Shown here piece by piece: positions 18,859-28,082 of a stretch of DNA of 64,000 nucleotides (the stretch's first letter is position 1; each line of letters begins with the position of its first letter). The position numbers and the translations under genes were made by a program. The notes under the pieces were generated by a model. It did not search any database. It was not told the origin of the DNA and saw only the letters and a list, made by a program, of their open reading frames with translations. This DNA comes from JBCBWG01 sp038523925 (GTDB taxonomy: Bacteria; Pseudomonadota; Alphaproteobacteria; Rhizobiales; Hyphomicrobiaceae), in NCBI GenBank assembly GCA_038523925.1, contig JBCBIY010000001.1:62001-126000 (forward strand), given 5' to 3'.

Positions 18859-20388
18859 ATGTCCGCGAAAACGCTTGTCTACGTGCTCGGCGATCAACTG
18901 TCGCGCAACATCTCGTCTCTGAAGGGCATGCGCAAGGACGAGACCGTCGTCCTGATGACCGAGGTTGGCGACGAGGCGACGTCCGTCCGCCACCACAAAA
19001 AGAAGATCGCGTTTCTGTTCTCGGCGATGCGCCACTTCGCGGTTGAGCTGGAGCGCGCGGGCTGGACGGTCGACTACGTGAAGCTCGACCAACGCGGCAA
19101 TAGCGGCAGCTTTTCCGGCGAACTCAAGCGCGCACTGAAGCGGCATAAGAGCAATCGGGTGCGCGTCACTGAGCCGTCTGAGTATCGCGTCCTGAAGGAA
19201 GTCGAGAGCTGGGCAGGCGCATTTGATTGCGATGTCGACATCCGCCCCGATGATCGCTTCATCGCGACGCACGCAGAGTTCGCCGATTGGGCGTCCGGCC
19301 GCAAGCAGCTTCGTATGGAATTCTTCTACCGCGAGATGCGCAAGAAGACCGGGCTGCTGTTGACCGAGGCTGGCGAGCCTGAAGGCGGCAAGTGGAACTA
19401 CGATGCTGAGAACCGGAAGCCGGCAGGCGATGATCTGTTTATGCCGGACATCCCGCGCTTCCCGCCGGATGAGATCACGCAGGATGTCCTGAAGCTTGTC
19501 GGCAAGCGGTTCCACAATCACTTCGGCGATCTTGAACCGTTCTGGTTTGGCGTGACATCAGAGCACGCCGAACAAGCGCTCTCAGTCTTCATTGCGCACG
19601 CGCTGCCGCGGTTCGGTGACTTCCAGGATGCGATGCTGACGGACCAGCGGTTTCTCTACCACTCGGTCTTGTCGCTCTACATCAACGCCGGCCTTCTTGA
19701 CCCTCTCCAGGTCTGCGAGCGCGTCGCCGAGGCCTACGACGAGGGCCATGCGCCTTTGAACGCGGCGGAAGGCTTCATCCGGCAGATCATCGGCTGGCGC
19801 GAGTACATCCGCGGGATCTACTGGTTGAAGATGCCGGACTACGCAGACGTCAACTTCTTCGAAGCTGACCGCAAGCTGCCGGACTTCTATTGGACCGGCG
19901 AGACGGAGATGCACTGCCTCGCGCAGGCGATCACGCAGACCAAGGAAGAGGCCTACGCCCACCACATCCAGCGGCTGATGATCACCGGCAACTTTGCGAT
20001 GCTTGCGGGCGTCAAACCGTCCGAGATCAACGAGTGGTATCACATCGTCTACGCCGACGCGTTCGAGTGGGTTGAGATGCCGAACACGATCGGGATGAGC
20101 CAGTTTGCCGATGGCGGCCTGCTCGGCTCGAAACCTTATGCGTCCGGCGGGAATTACATCTCGAAGATGTCGAACTACTGCCAGTCGTGCACGTATGACG
20201 TGAAGAAGAAGACCGGCGAAGGGGCCTGTCCGTTCAATTCGCTCTACTGGGATTTTCTGGCGCGGAACGAAGACAAGCTGAAGGGCAATCAACGCCTTGC
20301 AACTGTGTATTCGTCGTGGCGGCGGATGTCGGGTGAGAAACAGCGCGACTATCGCGAGACCGCAAAAGCGTTTCTCGACACCCTTTAG
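18859..20388 (+). CDS. phrB: FeS-type (6-4) photolyase / bacterial cryptochrome, PhrB family
   Basis: 509-aa deoxyribodipyrimidine photolyase-related protein. It starts with LVYVLGDQLSRNISSL. Four cysteines, Cys353, Cys441, Cys444 and Cys457, have the same spacing (88, 3, 13) as the [4Fe-4S] ligands of Agrobacterium PhrB (350, 438, 441, 454). The FAD-binding helical domain contains MITGNFAMLAGVKPSEINEWY. Family members repair (6-4) photoproducts with light, using FAD and a lumazine antenna; some act as photoreceptors. Confidence 0.93.
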   Translation: MSAKTLVYVLGDQLSRNISSLKGMRKDETVVLMTEVGDEATSVRHHKKKIAFLFSAMRHFAVELERAGWTVDYVKLDQRGNSGSFSGELKRALKRHKSNRVRVTEPSEYRVLKEVESWAGAFDCDVDIRPDDRFIATHAEFADWASGRKQLRMEFFYREMRKKTGLLLTEAGEPEGGKWNYDAENRKPAGDDLFMPDIPRFPPDEITQDVLKLVGKRFHNHFGDLEPFWFGVTSEHAEQALSVFIAHALPRFGDFQDAMLTDQRFLYHSVLSLYINAGLLDPLQVCERVAEAYDEGHAPLNAAEGFIRQIIGWREYIRGIYWLKMPDYADVNFFEADRKLPDFYWTGETEMHCLAQAITQTKEEAYAHHIQRLMITGNFAMLAGVKPSEINEWYHIVYADAFEWVEMPNTIGMSQFADGGLLGSKPYASGGNYISKMSNYCQSCTYDVKKKTGEGACPFNSLYWDFLARNEDKLKGNQRLATVYSSWRRMSGEKQRDYRETAKAFLDTL

Positions 20389-20493
20389 TGCTCATTCGGG
20401 GCAGGCAGGGAACCTTTCCCGGAAGAACTCTAGGAACGCACCTTCAGGTCTGGTACGCGAGCACCTGACACGAGCAGACCGGATGACTTCCCC

Positions 20494-21222
20494 ATGCCGC
20501 ACCCGCCGACCGATCTGCCGCTAGCGGCGACCGCGCTGTTTCTCGATTTCGACGGCACGCTTGCGGGCTTTGTCGAGGACCCGATGGCGGTAACCGTCGC
20601 GCCTGAGGTCTGTGCGAGGTTGAGCGACCTGCAGACGCGGCTCGATGGCGCGCTCGCGATCGTGACGGGGCGCAGCATCGAGGCGATCGACCGCTTTCTC
20701 GACGGCCGTGTCCGAACCGTCGCCGGCGTCCACGGCCATCTCGTCCGCCATCCCGATGGCGTGCTCCGCGAAGCCTCCATTGATAAGGCTGCCTTCAATC
20801 AGGTGCTTGAGGCGCTGCAGCTTTTTGCGCTGCCGCGTGAAGGCGTGATGGTCGAAGTCAAGCCCAACGCGGTCGCCCTGCATTACCGGCGCGCGCCGCA
20901 CGAAGCCGACCACGCGCGCGATGCGGTCGAAGCAGCCGTTGCGCCACACCCCGCGTTCCACGTGCAGCCGGGCAAGTTCGTTTTTGAGGTTATTGGCGAC
21001 GCTGAAAACAAGGGCAGCGCAATTGCTGCCTTGATGAAACTTCCAGCATTCACAGGCCGCCGGCCGGTGTTTGTTGGTGATGATGCGACCGACGAAGCCG
21101 GCTTCGTGACCGTGAATGAGCTGGACGGACTTTCCATAAAGGTTGGCGCGGGTGACACTGACGCCCGGTACCGGCTCGACGGCGTCGGCGCGGTGCACGA
21201 CTGGCTCGCGGCGCTCGCTTAA
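20494..21222 (+). CDS. otsB: Trehalose-6-phosphate phosphatase
   Basis: 242-aa HAD-family phosphatase removing phosphate from trehalose-6-phosphate. Motif I LFLDFDGTLAG, motif II IVTGRS, and the GKFVFEV plus FVGDDATDEAGF segments (motifs III/IV) are in the OtsB order. It opens a tight operon: GH15 enzyme 51 bp downstream, then otsA and glk overlapping. The upstream 100 bp hold short inverted repeats but no clear promoter. Confidence 0.94.
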   Translation: MPHPPTDLPLAATALFLDFDGTLAGFVEDPMAVTVAPEVCARLSDLQTRLDGALAIVTGRSIEAIDRFLDGRVRTVAGVHGHLVRHPDGVLREASIDKAAFNQVLEALQLFALPREGVMVEVKPNAVALHYRRAPHEADHARDAVEAAVAPHPAFHVQPGKFVFEVIGDAENKGSAIAALMKLPAFTGRRPVFVGDDATDEAGFVTVNELDGLSIKVGAGDTDARYRLDGVGAVHDWLAALA

Positions 21223-21273
21223 GGGGCACACCGGTGCCGCCCACTCTCGACCTGACCTGCAAGGGGGACGTCC

Positions 21274-23067
21274 GTGCGGCCTGACCTGAACCTCGGCATG
21301 ATCGGCAACTGCAGTTATGCGGCGCTTGTCGACAAGCAAGCGCGCATCGTTTGGTGCTGCCTGCCGCGATTTGACGGCGATCCCATCTTCTCGTCCCTCG
21401 TCAATGGCGACGCGGCCAATGGAGAAGACGGCGCCGGGCTTTACGCAATCGACCTTGATGGCTGCACCGCGACGGAACAGGCCTACGAACCGCGCACGGC
21501 GATCCTGAAAACAATCCTGCGCTCGCCGAACGGGACAATCGAAGTCCGCGATTTCGCGCCGCGCTATCATGACAAGGGCCGCCCGTTCCGGCCGCGAACG
21601 CTTGTGCGCCGCGTCGAGGTCCTGTCCGGCAGCCCGCGCATCCGCGTCCGCCTCCGCCCGCACTTTCAATGCGGTGAGGTCACGCCGAAGCGCACGCGGG
21701 GCTCAAACCACATTCGCTACATCGGCCCTGACGTGACGCTGCGGCTCACGACAGATGCGACGGTGGACTACATCCTTGGTGAGCGGTGGTTCAATCTGAC
21801 CGGGTCGATCAGTCTGATCTTCGGTCCGGACGAGCCGCTGTCGGATGCGCCGGCCCAGATCGCGCGCGACTTTGAAGAGCGGACCACCCAGTACTGGCTC
21901 GGCTGGTCGGGGCGCCTTGCGCTGCCGTTCGAATGGCAGTCGGCAGTCATCCGCTCGGCCATCACGCTCAAGCTCTGCGCCTACGAAGAGACCGGCGCGA
22001 TCGTCGCTGCGGTGACGACGTCGATACCGGAATCTGCTGATAGCGGGCGCAACTGGGACTACCGCTACTGCTGGGTGCGTGATGCGTTCTTCGTTGTCCG
22101 CGCGCTCAACAATCTCGCAGCCGTGCGCACGATGGAGAACTACTTCGGCTGGATGATGGACGTCATCATCGATGCCGACGGCGGCCACATCCAGCCCGTG
22201 TTCGGCATCGGGCGCGAGCAGGAGCTGACCGAGAATTTCGCGCAATCGCTCAATGGCTATCGCGGGATGGGCCCCGTCCGCATTGGCAACCAGGCGCACG
22301 AGCACTTGCAGTATGACGTCTATGGCAACGTCATTCTTGGCGCGGCGCAGGCGTTTATCGACCAGCGCATGTTCAACCCGGCCGGCCTCAACGAATTCCA
22401 TCGGCTCGAGAGCGTCGGCGACCGGGCGTTCGCGCTTTACGATCAGCCGGACGCCGGCATGTGGGAACTCCGCTCCAGAGCTCGCGTTCATACATCGTCC
22501 AGTCTGATGTGCTGGGCGGCCTGCGATCGCCTCGGAAAGATTGCGCGACATCTCGGCCTGACTGAGCGCGCGGCGCACTGGCAGGGCCGGGCTGCGAAGA
22601 TCCGCGATGAAATCCTGGCGCGGGCGTGGTCAGACAAGCGGCAGGCGTTCGTTGAGAGTTTCGAAGGTGAGGCGTTAGATGCCAGCGTTCTGTTGATGGC
22701 TGAAGTTGGGTTCATCCGCGCGGACGATCCGCGGTTCGTTGCGACCGTTGAGCGGGTAAGCGACGTGTTGGCGGATGGCCCGCACGTGCGCCGGTACGAG
22801 GCGCCGGACGACTTTGGAAAGCCCGAGACCGCATTCAACATCTGTGCGTTCTGGCGGCTCGATGCGCTTGCCCGGATTGGCCGGCGTGACGAAGCCCGCG
22901 AGCACTTCGAAGCGCTGCTCGCATGCCGCAACTCGGTCGGTCTCATGTCGGAAGATACCGACCCGGTGACCGGCGAGATGTGGGGCAACCTCCCCCAGAC
23001 CTACTCGATGGTCGGGATCATCAATTCCGCTATGCTGCTCTCTGAACCGTGGGAGAGCGTTATATGA
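21274..23067 (+). CDS. Glycoside hydrolase family 15 (glucoamylase/trehalase-like)
   Basis: 597-aa cytoplasmic GH15 enzyme. The N-terminal beta-sandwich begins IGNCSYAALVDKQARIVWCCLPRFD; the (alpha/alpha)6 barrel has NWDYRYCWVRDAFFVVRALN and, near the end, EDTDPVTGEMWGNLPQTYSMVGIINSA with the likely catalytic acids. Start is GTG 21274 with AAGGGGGA 5 bp upstream. Lying between otsB and otsA, it is most likely a trehalase of the type known from mycobacteria, but glucoamylase activity is possible. Its TGA overlaps the otsA start. Confidence 0.88.
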   Translation: MRPDLNLGMIGNCSYAALVDKQARIVWCCLPRFDGDPIFSSLVNGDAANGEDGAGLYAIDLDGCTATEQAYEPRTAILKTILRSPNGTIEVRDFAPRYHDKGRPFRPRTLVRRVEVLSGSPRIRVRLRPHFQCGEVTPKRTRGSNHIRYIGPDVTLRLTTDATVDYILGERWFNLTGSISLIFGPDEPLSDAPAQIARDFEERTTQYWLGWSGRLALPFEWQSAVIRSAITLKLCAYEETGAIVAAVTTSIPESADSGRNWDYRYCWVRDAFFVVRALNNLAAVRTMENYFGWMMDVIIDADGGHIQPVFGIGREQELTENFAQSLNGYRGMGPVRIGNQAHEHLQYDVYGNVILGAAQAFIDQRMFNPAGLNEFHRLESVGDRAFALYDQPDAGMWELRSRARVHTSSSLMCWAACDRLGKIARHLGLTERAAHWQGRAAKIRDEILARAWSDKRQAFVESFEGEALDASVLLMAEVGFIRADDPRFVATVERVSDVLADGPHVRRYEAPDDFGKPETAFNICAFWRLDALARIGRRDEAREHFEALLACRNSVGLMSEDTDPVTGEMWGNLPQTYSMVGIINSAMLLSEPWESVI

Positions 23068-24440
23068 GCCGGATTGTCATGGCGTCTAACCGCGTCGCAG
23101 ACCCGACGAAGGGTGTGCGGTCCGGCGGACTTGCCGTGGCGCTTGGCGATGCACTGCGGGAAAACGGCGGCTTGTGGTTTGGCTGGGACGGCGAGATCGC
23201 AGACGCCTCGTCGGCAAATCGCATCGCAGTGGACCGAAGCGGGCCGTACGCAACGGCAACGCTCTCCCTCACACAGCCGGAACTCGACGGCTACTACAAT
23301 GGCATGTCGAATAATGTGCTCTGGCCGGTGCTGCATTACCGGCTGGATCTCGCGCGCCATGACGCGGCATACCTCGCAGCCTACCGGCAGGTGAATGCGC
23401 GCTTTGCAGACACGCTCACGGGGCTCGTGACGCCTGACGACATCATCTGGGTGCACGACTACCATCTCTTCCCGCTCGGGTCCGAGCTGCGTGCACGCGG
23501 CTGCGGCAACGCGATTGGCTTCTTCCTGCACATCCCGTTTCCGCCGCCGGACATTCTGCGCGCGCTGCCTGATTGCGATTGGCTCGTCCGCTCGATCTTT
23601 TCCTACGACGTCGTCGGCTTCCAGACGGCCGCCGATGTCTCGAACTTTCTGCGCTACATGGTCGAGAACGATAATGCGGAGGTCGGCCCCGACAACAGAG
23701 TGACCGCGTTCGGGCGGACGATTACGGTCAAGCCCTACCCGATCGGGATCGACACCGAGGCGTTCCGCGAGATGGCGCGCAGCGAAGAAGCAAGCTCGGT
23801 GATCGAACGCATTCAGCGGCGGACGACCGAAGCCGCCCAGATCATCGGCGTCGATCGGCTCGATTATTCGAAGGGTCTGCCGGAGCGGTTCACCGCGTTT
23901 GAACGCCTGCTTGAGAACTACCCTGAGAACCAGAAGCGGCTGACGCTGATGCAGATTGCGCCGCCAACGCGGGAGAACGTCGACGCCTATTCCGACATCC
24001 GCGAGCAGCTCGAAGGGCTATCGGGCGCAATCAACGGCCGGTTCGCTGACTTTGACTGGACGCCGATCCGCTACATTCACCGCAACGTCCAACGCAACAC
24101 GTTGGCAGCGCTGTTCCGCGGCAGCCGGATCGGTCTGGTGACACCGCTGCGTGACGGCATGAACCTTGTCGCGAAAGAGTATGTCGCAGCGCAGGACGAT
24201 GATGATCCGGGCGTTCTGGTGTTGTCGAAGTTCGCCGGCGCCGCGGAACAGATGACCAACGCGCTGCTGGTCAATCCGTACGATACGTCTGAGGTGGCCG
24301 AGGCGCTGCAGCTCGCGATGACGATGTCCCGCAAAGACCGCGTGATGCGCCAACGCGCGCTCTACGAGACGATCCTTGAAAGCGACGTCGAGCGCTGGCG
24401 GCAGAGGTTCCTTGCTGACTTGCGTGAAGCGCGCAGATGA
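23064..24440 (+). CDS. otsA: Alpha,alpha-trehalose-phosphate synthase (UDP-forming type)
   Basis: 458-aa GT20 glycosyltransferase joining a nucleotide-glucose donor with glucose-6-phosphate. Recognisable pieces: IVMASNRVADP, the RSGGLAVAL loop, IWVHDYHL, IGFFLHIPFPPPD, YPIGID, DRLDYSKGLPERF and PLRDGMNLVAKEYVAAQ. Length is normal. The ATG overlaps the GH15 stop by ATGA, and its own stop overlaps glk by ATGA, so all are translated together. Confidence 0.95.
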   Translation: MSRIVMASNRVADPTKGVRSGGLAVALGDALRENGGLWFGWDGEIADASSANRIAVDRSGPYATATLSLTQPELDGYYNGMSNNVLWPVLHYRLDLARHDAAYLAAYRQVNARFADTLTGLVTPDDIIWVHDYHLFPLGSELRARGCGNAIGFFLHIPFPPPDILRALPDCDWLVRSIFSYDVVGFQTAADVSNFLRYMVENDNAEVGPDNRVTAFGRTITVKPYPIGIDTEAFREMARSEEASSVIERIQRRTTEAAQIIGVDRLDYSKGLPERFTAFERLLENYPENQKRLTLMQIAPPTRENVDAYSDIREQLEGLSGAINGRFADFDWTPIRYIHRNVQRNTLAALFRGSRIGLVTPLRDGMNLVAKEYVAAQDDDDPGVLVLSKFAGAAEQMTNALLVNPYDTSEVAEALQLAMTMSRKDRVMRQRALYETILESDVERWRQRFLADLREARR

Positions 24441-25423
24441 GCGCGTCGGGCGGCATGGGCGATCTCGTCATCGATGTTGGCGGGACGAATGCGCGGCTGG
24501 CGCTCGCGCGGCGCGGCGACGATGGGCGCTTGGTTATGGATCGGTTGCTGTCGGAACGCGTCGCGCGCTACGACACGGCGGAAGCGGCGATCAAACACTA
24601 CCTCTCAGAGATCGGTGACGGGCTGCCAGACCGGATCGGCATTGGCGCGGCAGGTCCTGTCCGCAACGGCTACTGCAAACTAACCAACGCGCACTGGTCG
24701 CTGGATGCGGCGGCGTTGGCGCCCATGACCGAGAGTGGCACGGTCGTGCTTGCAAACGACATGAAGGTTGCAGCCCGCGTCGTGCCGGACCTCCGCCCGG
24801 AGATGGCGGACCTTGAGACGCTTAAAGGCACACATGACCTGCACACGGTCGAGGGTGCCCGCGACGCATCTGCAGTCGTCGTCAATATCGGAACCGGTTT
24901 CGGCGTCGCGCCGGTCCATCGCGTTGCTATTGGCGACGGCGGCCGGTGGTTCGCGTTCGGCACCGAAGGTGGCAACATCTCGAACCCGAGCCAAGCGCCG
25001 GGCATCACGACCGCGCATTCGATTGAGGACATCATCGCGGGCCGCGGACTTGCGGCCTACGCCAACGCGATGGCAGGCCGCGACGCTTTCGCCAGCGCGG
25101 AAGCGGTATTGGCGTCCGGCGACGATGCGGCTGATACGACCGCCGAGGTGGTCAGAACCATGTCGTGGATCATCGGGCGGGCGACGCGCGACTGTATCTT
25201 GTCGCACTGCGCCTGGGATGGCGTGTACTTCATCGGCAGCGTCTTCGAGGCATGGCTGAAGCGCGCCGACTGGCCTGCCTTCAACGCGGGCCTGAAGAGC
25301 GCTGCCCATCCGCGGGTCGAAGACGTGCCCCTGCACGTTATCCGTCGGCCGAATGCCGCGCTTTTCGGCACGGCGCTGCTGCTCGAAGACACAGGGCTCT
25401 CGCCAAACGGAGAGACCGCCTAA
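24437..25423 (+). CDS. glk: Glucokinase
   Basis: 328-aa ROK-independent bacterial glucokinase (Glk family). N-terminal phosphate loop VIDVGGTNARLALA, sugar-site LANDMKVAAR, second phosphate loop IGTGFGVA and FGTEGGN, with the C-terminal GSVFEAWLKR region. It would phosphorylate the glucose released by the trehalase-like enzyme to glucose-6-phosphate, a substrate of OtsA. Overlaps otsA by 4 bp. The next operon begins 69 bp later. Confidence 0.9.
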   Translation: MSASGGMGDLVIDVGGTNARLALARRGDDGRLVMDRLLSERVARYDTAEAAIKHYLSEIGDGLPDRIGIGAAGPVRNGYCKLTNAHWSLDAAALAPMTESGTVVLANDMKVAARVVPDLRPEMADLETLKGTHDLHTVEGARDASAVVVNIGTGFGVAPVHRVAIGDGGRWFAFGTEGGNISNPSQAPGITTAHSIEDIIAGRGLAAYANAMAGRDAFASAEAVLASGDDAADTTAEVVRTMSWIIGRATRDCILSHCAWDGVYFIGSVFEAWLKRADWPAFNAGLKSAAHPRVEDVPLHVIRRPNAALFGTALLLEDTGLSPNGETA

Positions 25424-25492
25424 CGCGCAATTGCTGCTGGCCGACCGGTGTGGTTGGTTCCGGCTTGGCCGAAGTGACGCGGACGACCGCCC

Positions 25493-27004
25493 ATGTTGCG
25501 CGCGGAGAAAATCACGAAGCGGTTTGGCGATCTCGTCGCCAACGATGCGCTCGACCTCGCGATCGACGCGGGCGAAATCCGCGCCCTGCTCGGCGAGAAT
25601 GGCGCCGGCAAGTCGACCCTCGTAAAAGTCCTCTACGGTGCGCTACAGCCGGACAGCGGCCGGATCATCTTCGATGAAGAGGTCTTGCGGATCGCAAACC
25701 CTTCGGCCGCACGCGCGCTCGGCATTGGGATGGTGTTCCAGCACTTCTCGCTGTTTGAGGCGCTGACAGTTGCTGAAAACATAGCGCTGGCACTGCCGAG
25801 CGGCCGCGGCCTGGCAGAGATCGCGCGCGATCTTAAAGAACTGTCGGCACGCTATGGCTTGCCACTCGACCCTGCGACACCAGTTGGCGATCTCTCGGTC
25901 GGCGAACGCCAGCGTGTCGAGATCGTGCGCTGCCTGATGCAGGATCCAAAGCTCATCATCCTTGATGAGCCGACCAGCGTTCTGACACCGCAGGAATCTG
26001 ACGAGCTGTTTGCAGTCCTCCGCCGCCTTGCTGAAGAAGGCCGCGCGATCCTGTTTATCTCCCACAAACTGGACGAGGTCCGCCGCCTTTGTCACTCGGC
26101 AACGATCCTGCGCCACGGCAAGCTGATTGGCACGTGTGATCCGCGCAAGGTGAGCAAGGGCGAGCTATCGCGAATGATGGTCGGTGAGGCGGTGGCCGAC
26201 ATTGAGGTGAGCCCGCCCATGCTCGGCGAGACCGCGCTGGAGCTGCGCGGGCTCTCTATGCCGGCCGCCGGCGACTTCTCTCAGGCTTTGCATGACATCA
26301 ATCTCATTGCGCCTGCAGGTCTCGTGACGGCGATTGCAGGCGTCGCGGGCAACGGACAGTCAGAACTGTTCGATGCGATCTCGGGCGAGCGGCTCGCACC
26401 TGACGACGACATGATCCTCAGGCGTGGGCGCCCGATGGGGCACTACTCCATCAACACGCGACGGTTCTTGGGCGCGGCTTTCGTCTCGGAAGAGCGGCTC
26501 GGCCATGGCGCGGTGCCGTCGTTCAGCCTGAGCGAGAACGTCATCCTCACGCACGGCGTGACCGATGCCATGCTCGCGCGGCGCGGCATCATCGACTGGT
26601 CAACGGCAGACGACATCCGCGAGGACGCCTGCGAGTCCTTTGACGTCCGGCGCGGGGTCCCAAACCCTGCGGCCGGGTCGCTATCGGGTGGCAATCTCCA
26701 GAAGTTTGTCGTCGGCCGCGAGGTTGTGCGCCAGCCGGACCTGCTCGTCATCAACCAGCCGACCTGGGGCGTCGATGCCGCCGCTGCAGCCCACATCCGC
26801 GCGACGCTTTCCGAACTTGCGCGCAAAGGCGCAACCGTCGTCGTCATCTCGCAGGACCTCGACGAGATCTTTGAGATCGCCGACCAGGTCGCCGTGCTGA
26901 GCGAAGGGCGCCTCTCAGAGCTGATTCCGCGGGCCGAATTGGACCGCGAACATATCGGCCTTCTAATGGCGGGTGAGACGTCGGAGGCGGTCGTTGCGGC
27001 TTGA
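25493..27004 (+). CDS. Purine/nucleoside ABC transporter, double ATP-binding protein
   Basis: 503 aa with two ABC domains as in NupA/RbsA-type ATPases. Domain 1: Walker A GENGAGKST, signature LSVGERQRV, Walker B LIILDEPTSVL. Domain 2 has a degenerate Walker A (GVAGNGQSELF) but a good signature LSGGNLQKF, typical of this family in which one site is weak. It belongs with the two permeases and BmpA-type binding protein downstream, followed by two purine deaminases. Confidence 0.92.
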   Translation: MLRAEKITKRFGDLVANDALDLAIDAGEIRALLGENGAGKSTLVKVLYGALQPDSGRIIFDEEVLRIANPSAARALGIGMVFQHFSLFEALTVAENIALALPSGRGLAEIARDLKELSARYGLPLDPATPVGDLSVGERQRVEIVRCLMQDPKLIILDEPTSVLTPQESDELFAVLRRLAEEGRAILFISHKLDEVRRLCHSATILRHGKLIGTCDPRKVSKGELSRMMVGEAVADIEVSPPMLGETALELRGLSMPAAGDFSQALHDINLIAPAGLVTAIAGVAGNGQSELFDAISGERLAPDDDMILRRGRPMGHYSINTRRFLGAAFVSEERLGHGAVPSFSLSENVILTHGVTDAMLARRGIIDWSTADDIREDACESFDVRRGVPNPAAGSLSGGNLQKFVVGREVVRQPDLLVINQPTWGVDAAAAAHIRATLSELARKGATVVVISQDLDEIFEIADQVAVLSEGRLSELIPRAELDREHIGLLMAGETSEAVVAA

Positions 27005-28082
27005 GTTTAAGAAGAGGGCGGCGCCGTCGCGCGTTGCGACGTGGCTTGCGCCGGTCGCAGCCTTCGCCCTGACGCTCGCGACCGGTGCGCTGATCTTCCT
27101 CAGCCTCGGCAAGGACCCGGTGGCGGGCCTGTACTACTTCTTTGTCGAGCCACTGACCGTCGCCTGGTCGCTTGAAGAGCTTGTGGTCAAGATGATCCCG
27201 CTCGCGCTGATCGCGGTCGGGCTTTGCATTTGCTTTCTGTCGTCGACCTGGAACATCGGCGCTGAAGGCCAGTTCATTGTCGGCGCGCTCGCGGGCAGTT
27301 CTGTGCCAATCCTCGCGCCATGGCTCGACGGGCCGGCGATGCTGCCGCTGATGCTGCTCGCGGGGTTCGCTGGCGGCATGGCCTACGGGCTGATCCCCGC
27401 GACGCTGAAGGTCCGGTTCGGCGCCAACGAGATCCTGACCTCGCTCATGCTGGTTTATGTCGCGGAGCTGCTGCTCGACTGGCTTGTGCGCGGGCCTTGG
27501 CGCAATCCGGACGGCTTCAATATGCCGGAAAGCGCGCCGTTCCCTGCCTCAGGCCGCGTGCCAGCGATGCCGTTCATGGACGTCGACCGTTTGACGATCG
27601 CGATCATCATTACGGTGGCAGCCGCGATCATCGTGCAGTTCGTCCTGAGCCGCACGCTCTTCGGCTACAGCGTGCGCGTTGGCGGCATCGCACCGCGGGC
27701 CGCGCGCTTTGCAGGCTTCGACGCAAACCGCACCGTGCTCTGGGCGCTGGGTCTCAGCGGCGGCTTCGCGGGCCTCGCCGGTATTCTCGAGGTCGCAGGC
27801 CCGATCGGCCAGCTTCGCCCGGCCATCTCGCCCGGCTACGGGTTCACCGCGATCATTGTCGCCTTCCTCGCGCGCCTCAGCCCGATCGGGTGTCTCGCTG
27901 CCGCGTTCGTCCTCTCGCTCACCTACATCGGCGGCGAGGGCGCGCAGATCGCGATGGGGCTCTCCGATAAGATGGCGCGCGTCTTCCAGGGCATCTTGTT
28001 GTTCTTCGCGCTCGTGTGCGATGCGTTCGTATTCTACCGCGTCCGCCTCGTCACCGCCCGCACCGGAGCGGCCCCATCATGA
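26994..28082 (+). CDS. Purine/nucleoside ABC transporter permease (NupB/YufP type)
   Basis: 362-aa inner-membrane permease with 8-10 hydrophobic segments. Family features: the core STWNIGAEGQFIVGALAG and a C-terminal GYGFTAIIVAFLARLSPIG. The start is probably TTG 26994, which has GGAGG 6 bp upstream; a GTG at 26973 in the same frame is an alternative. Either way it overlaps the ATPase gene. Its TGA overlaps the next permease (ATGA). Confidence 0.9.
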   Translation: MRLEFKKRAAPSRVATWLAPVAAFALTLATGALIFLSLGKDPVAGLYYFFVEPLTVAWSLEELVVKMIPLALIAVGLCICFLSSTWNIGAEGQFIVGALAGSSVPILAPWLDGPAMLPLMLLAGFAGGMAYGLIPATLKVRFGANEILTSLMLVYVAELLLDWLVRGPWRNPDGFNMPESAPFPASGRVPAMPFMDVDRLTIAIIITVAAAIIVQFVLSRTLFGYSVRVGGIAPRAARFAGFDANRTVLWALGLSGGFAGLAGILEVAGPIGQLRPAISPGYGFTAIIVAFLARLSPIGCLAAAFVLSLTYIGGEGAQIAMGLSDKMARVFQGILLFFALVCDAFVFYRVRLVTARTGAAPS

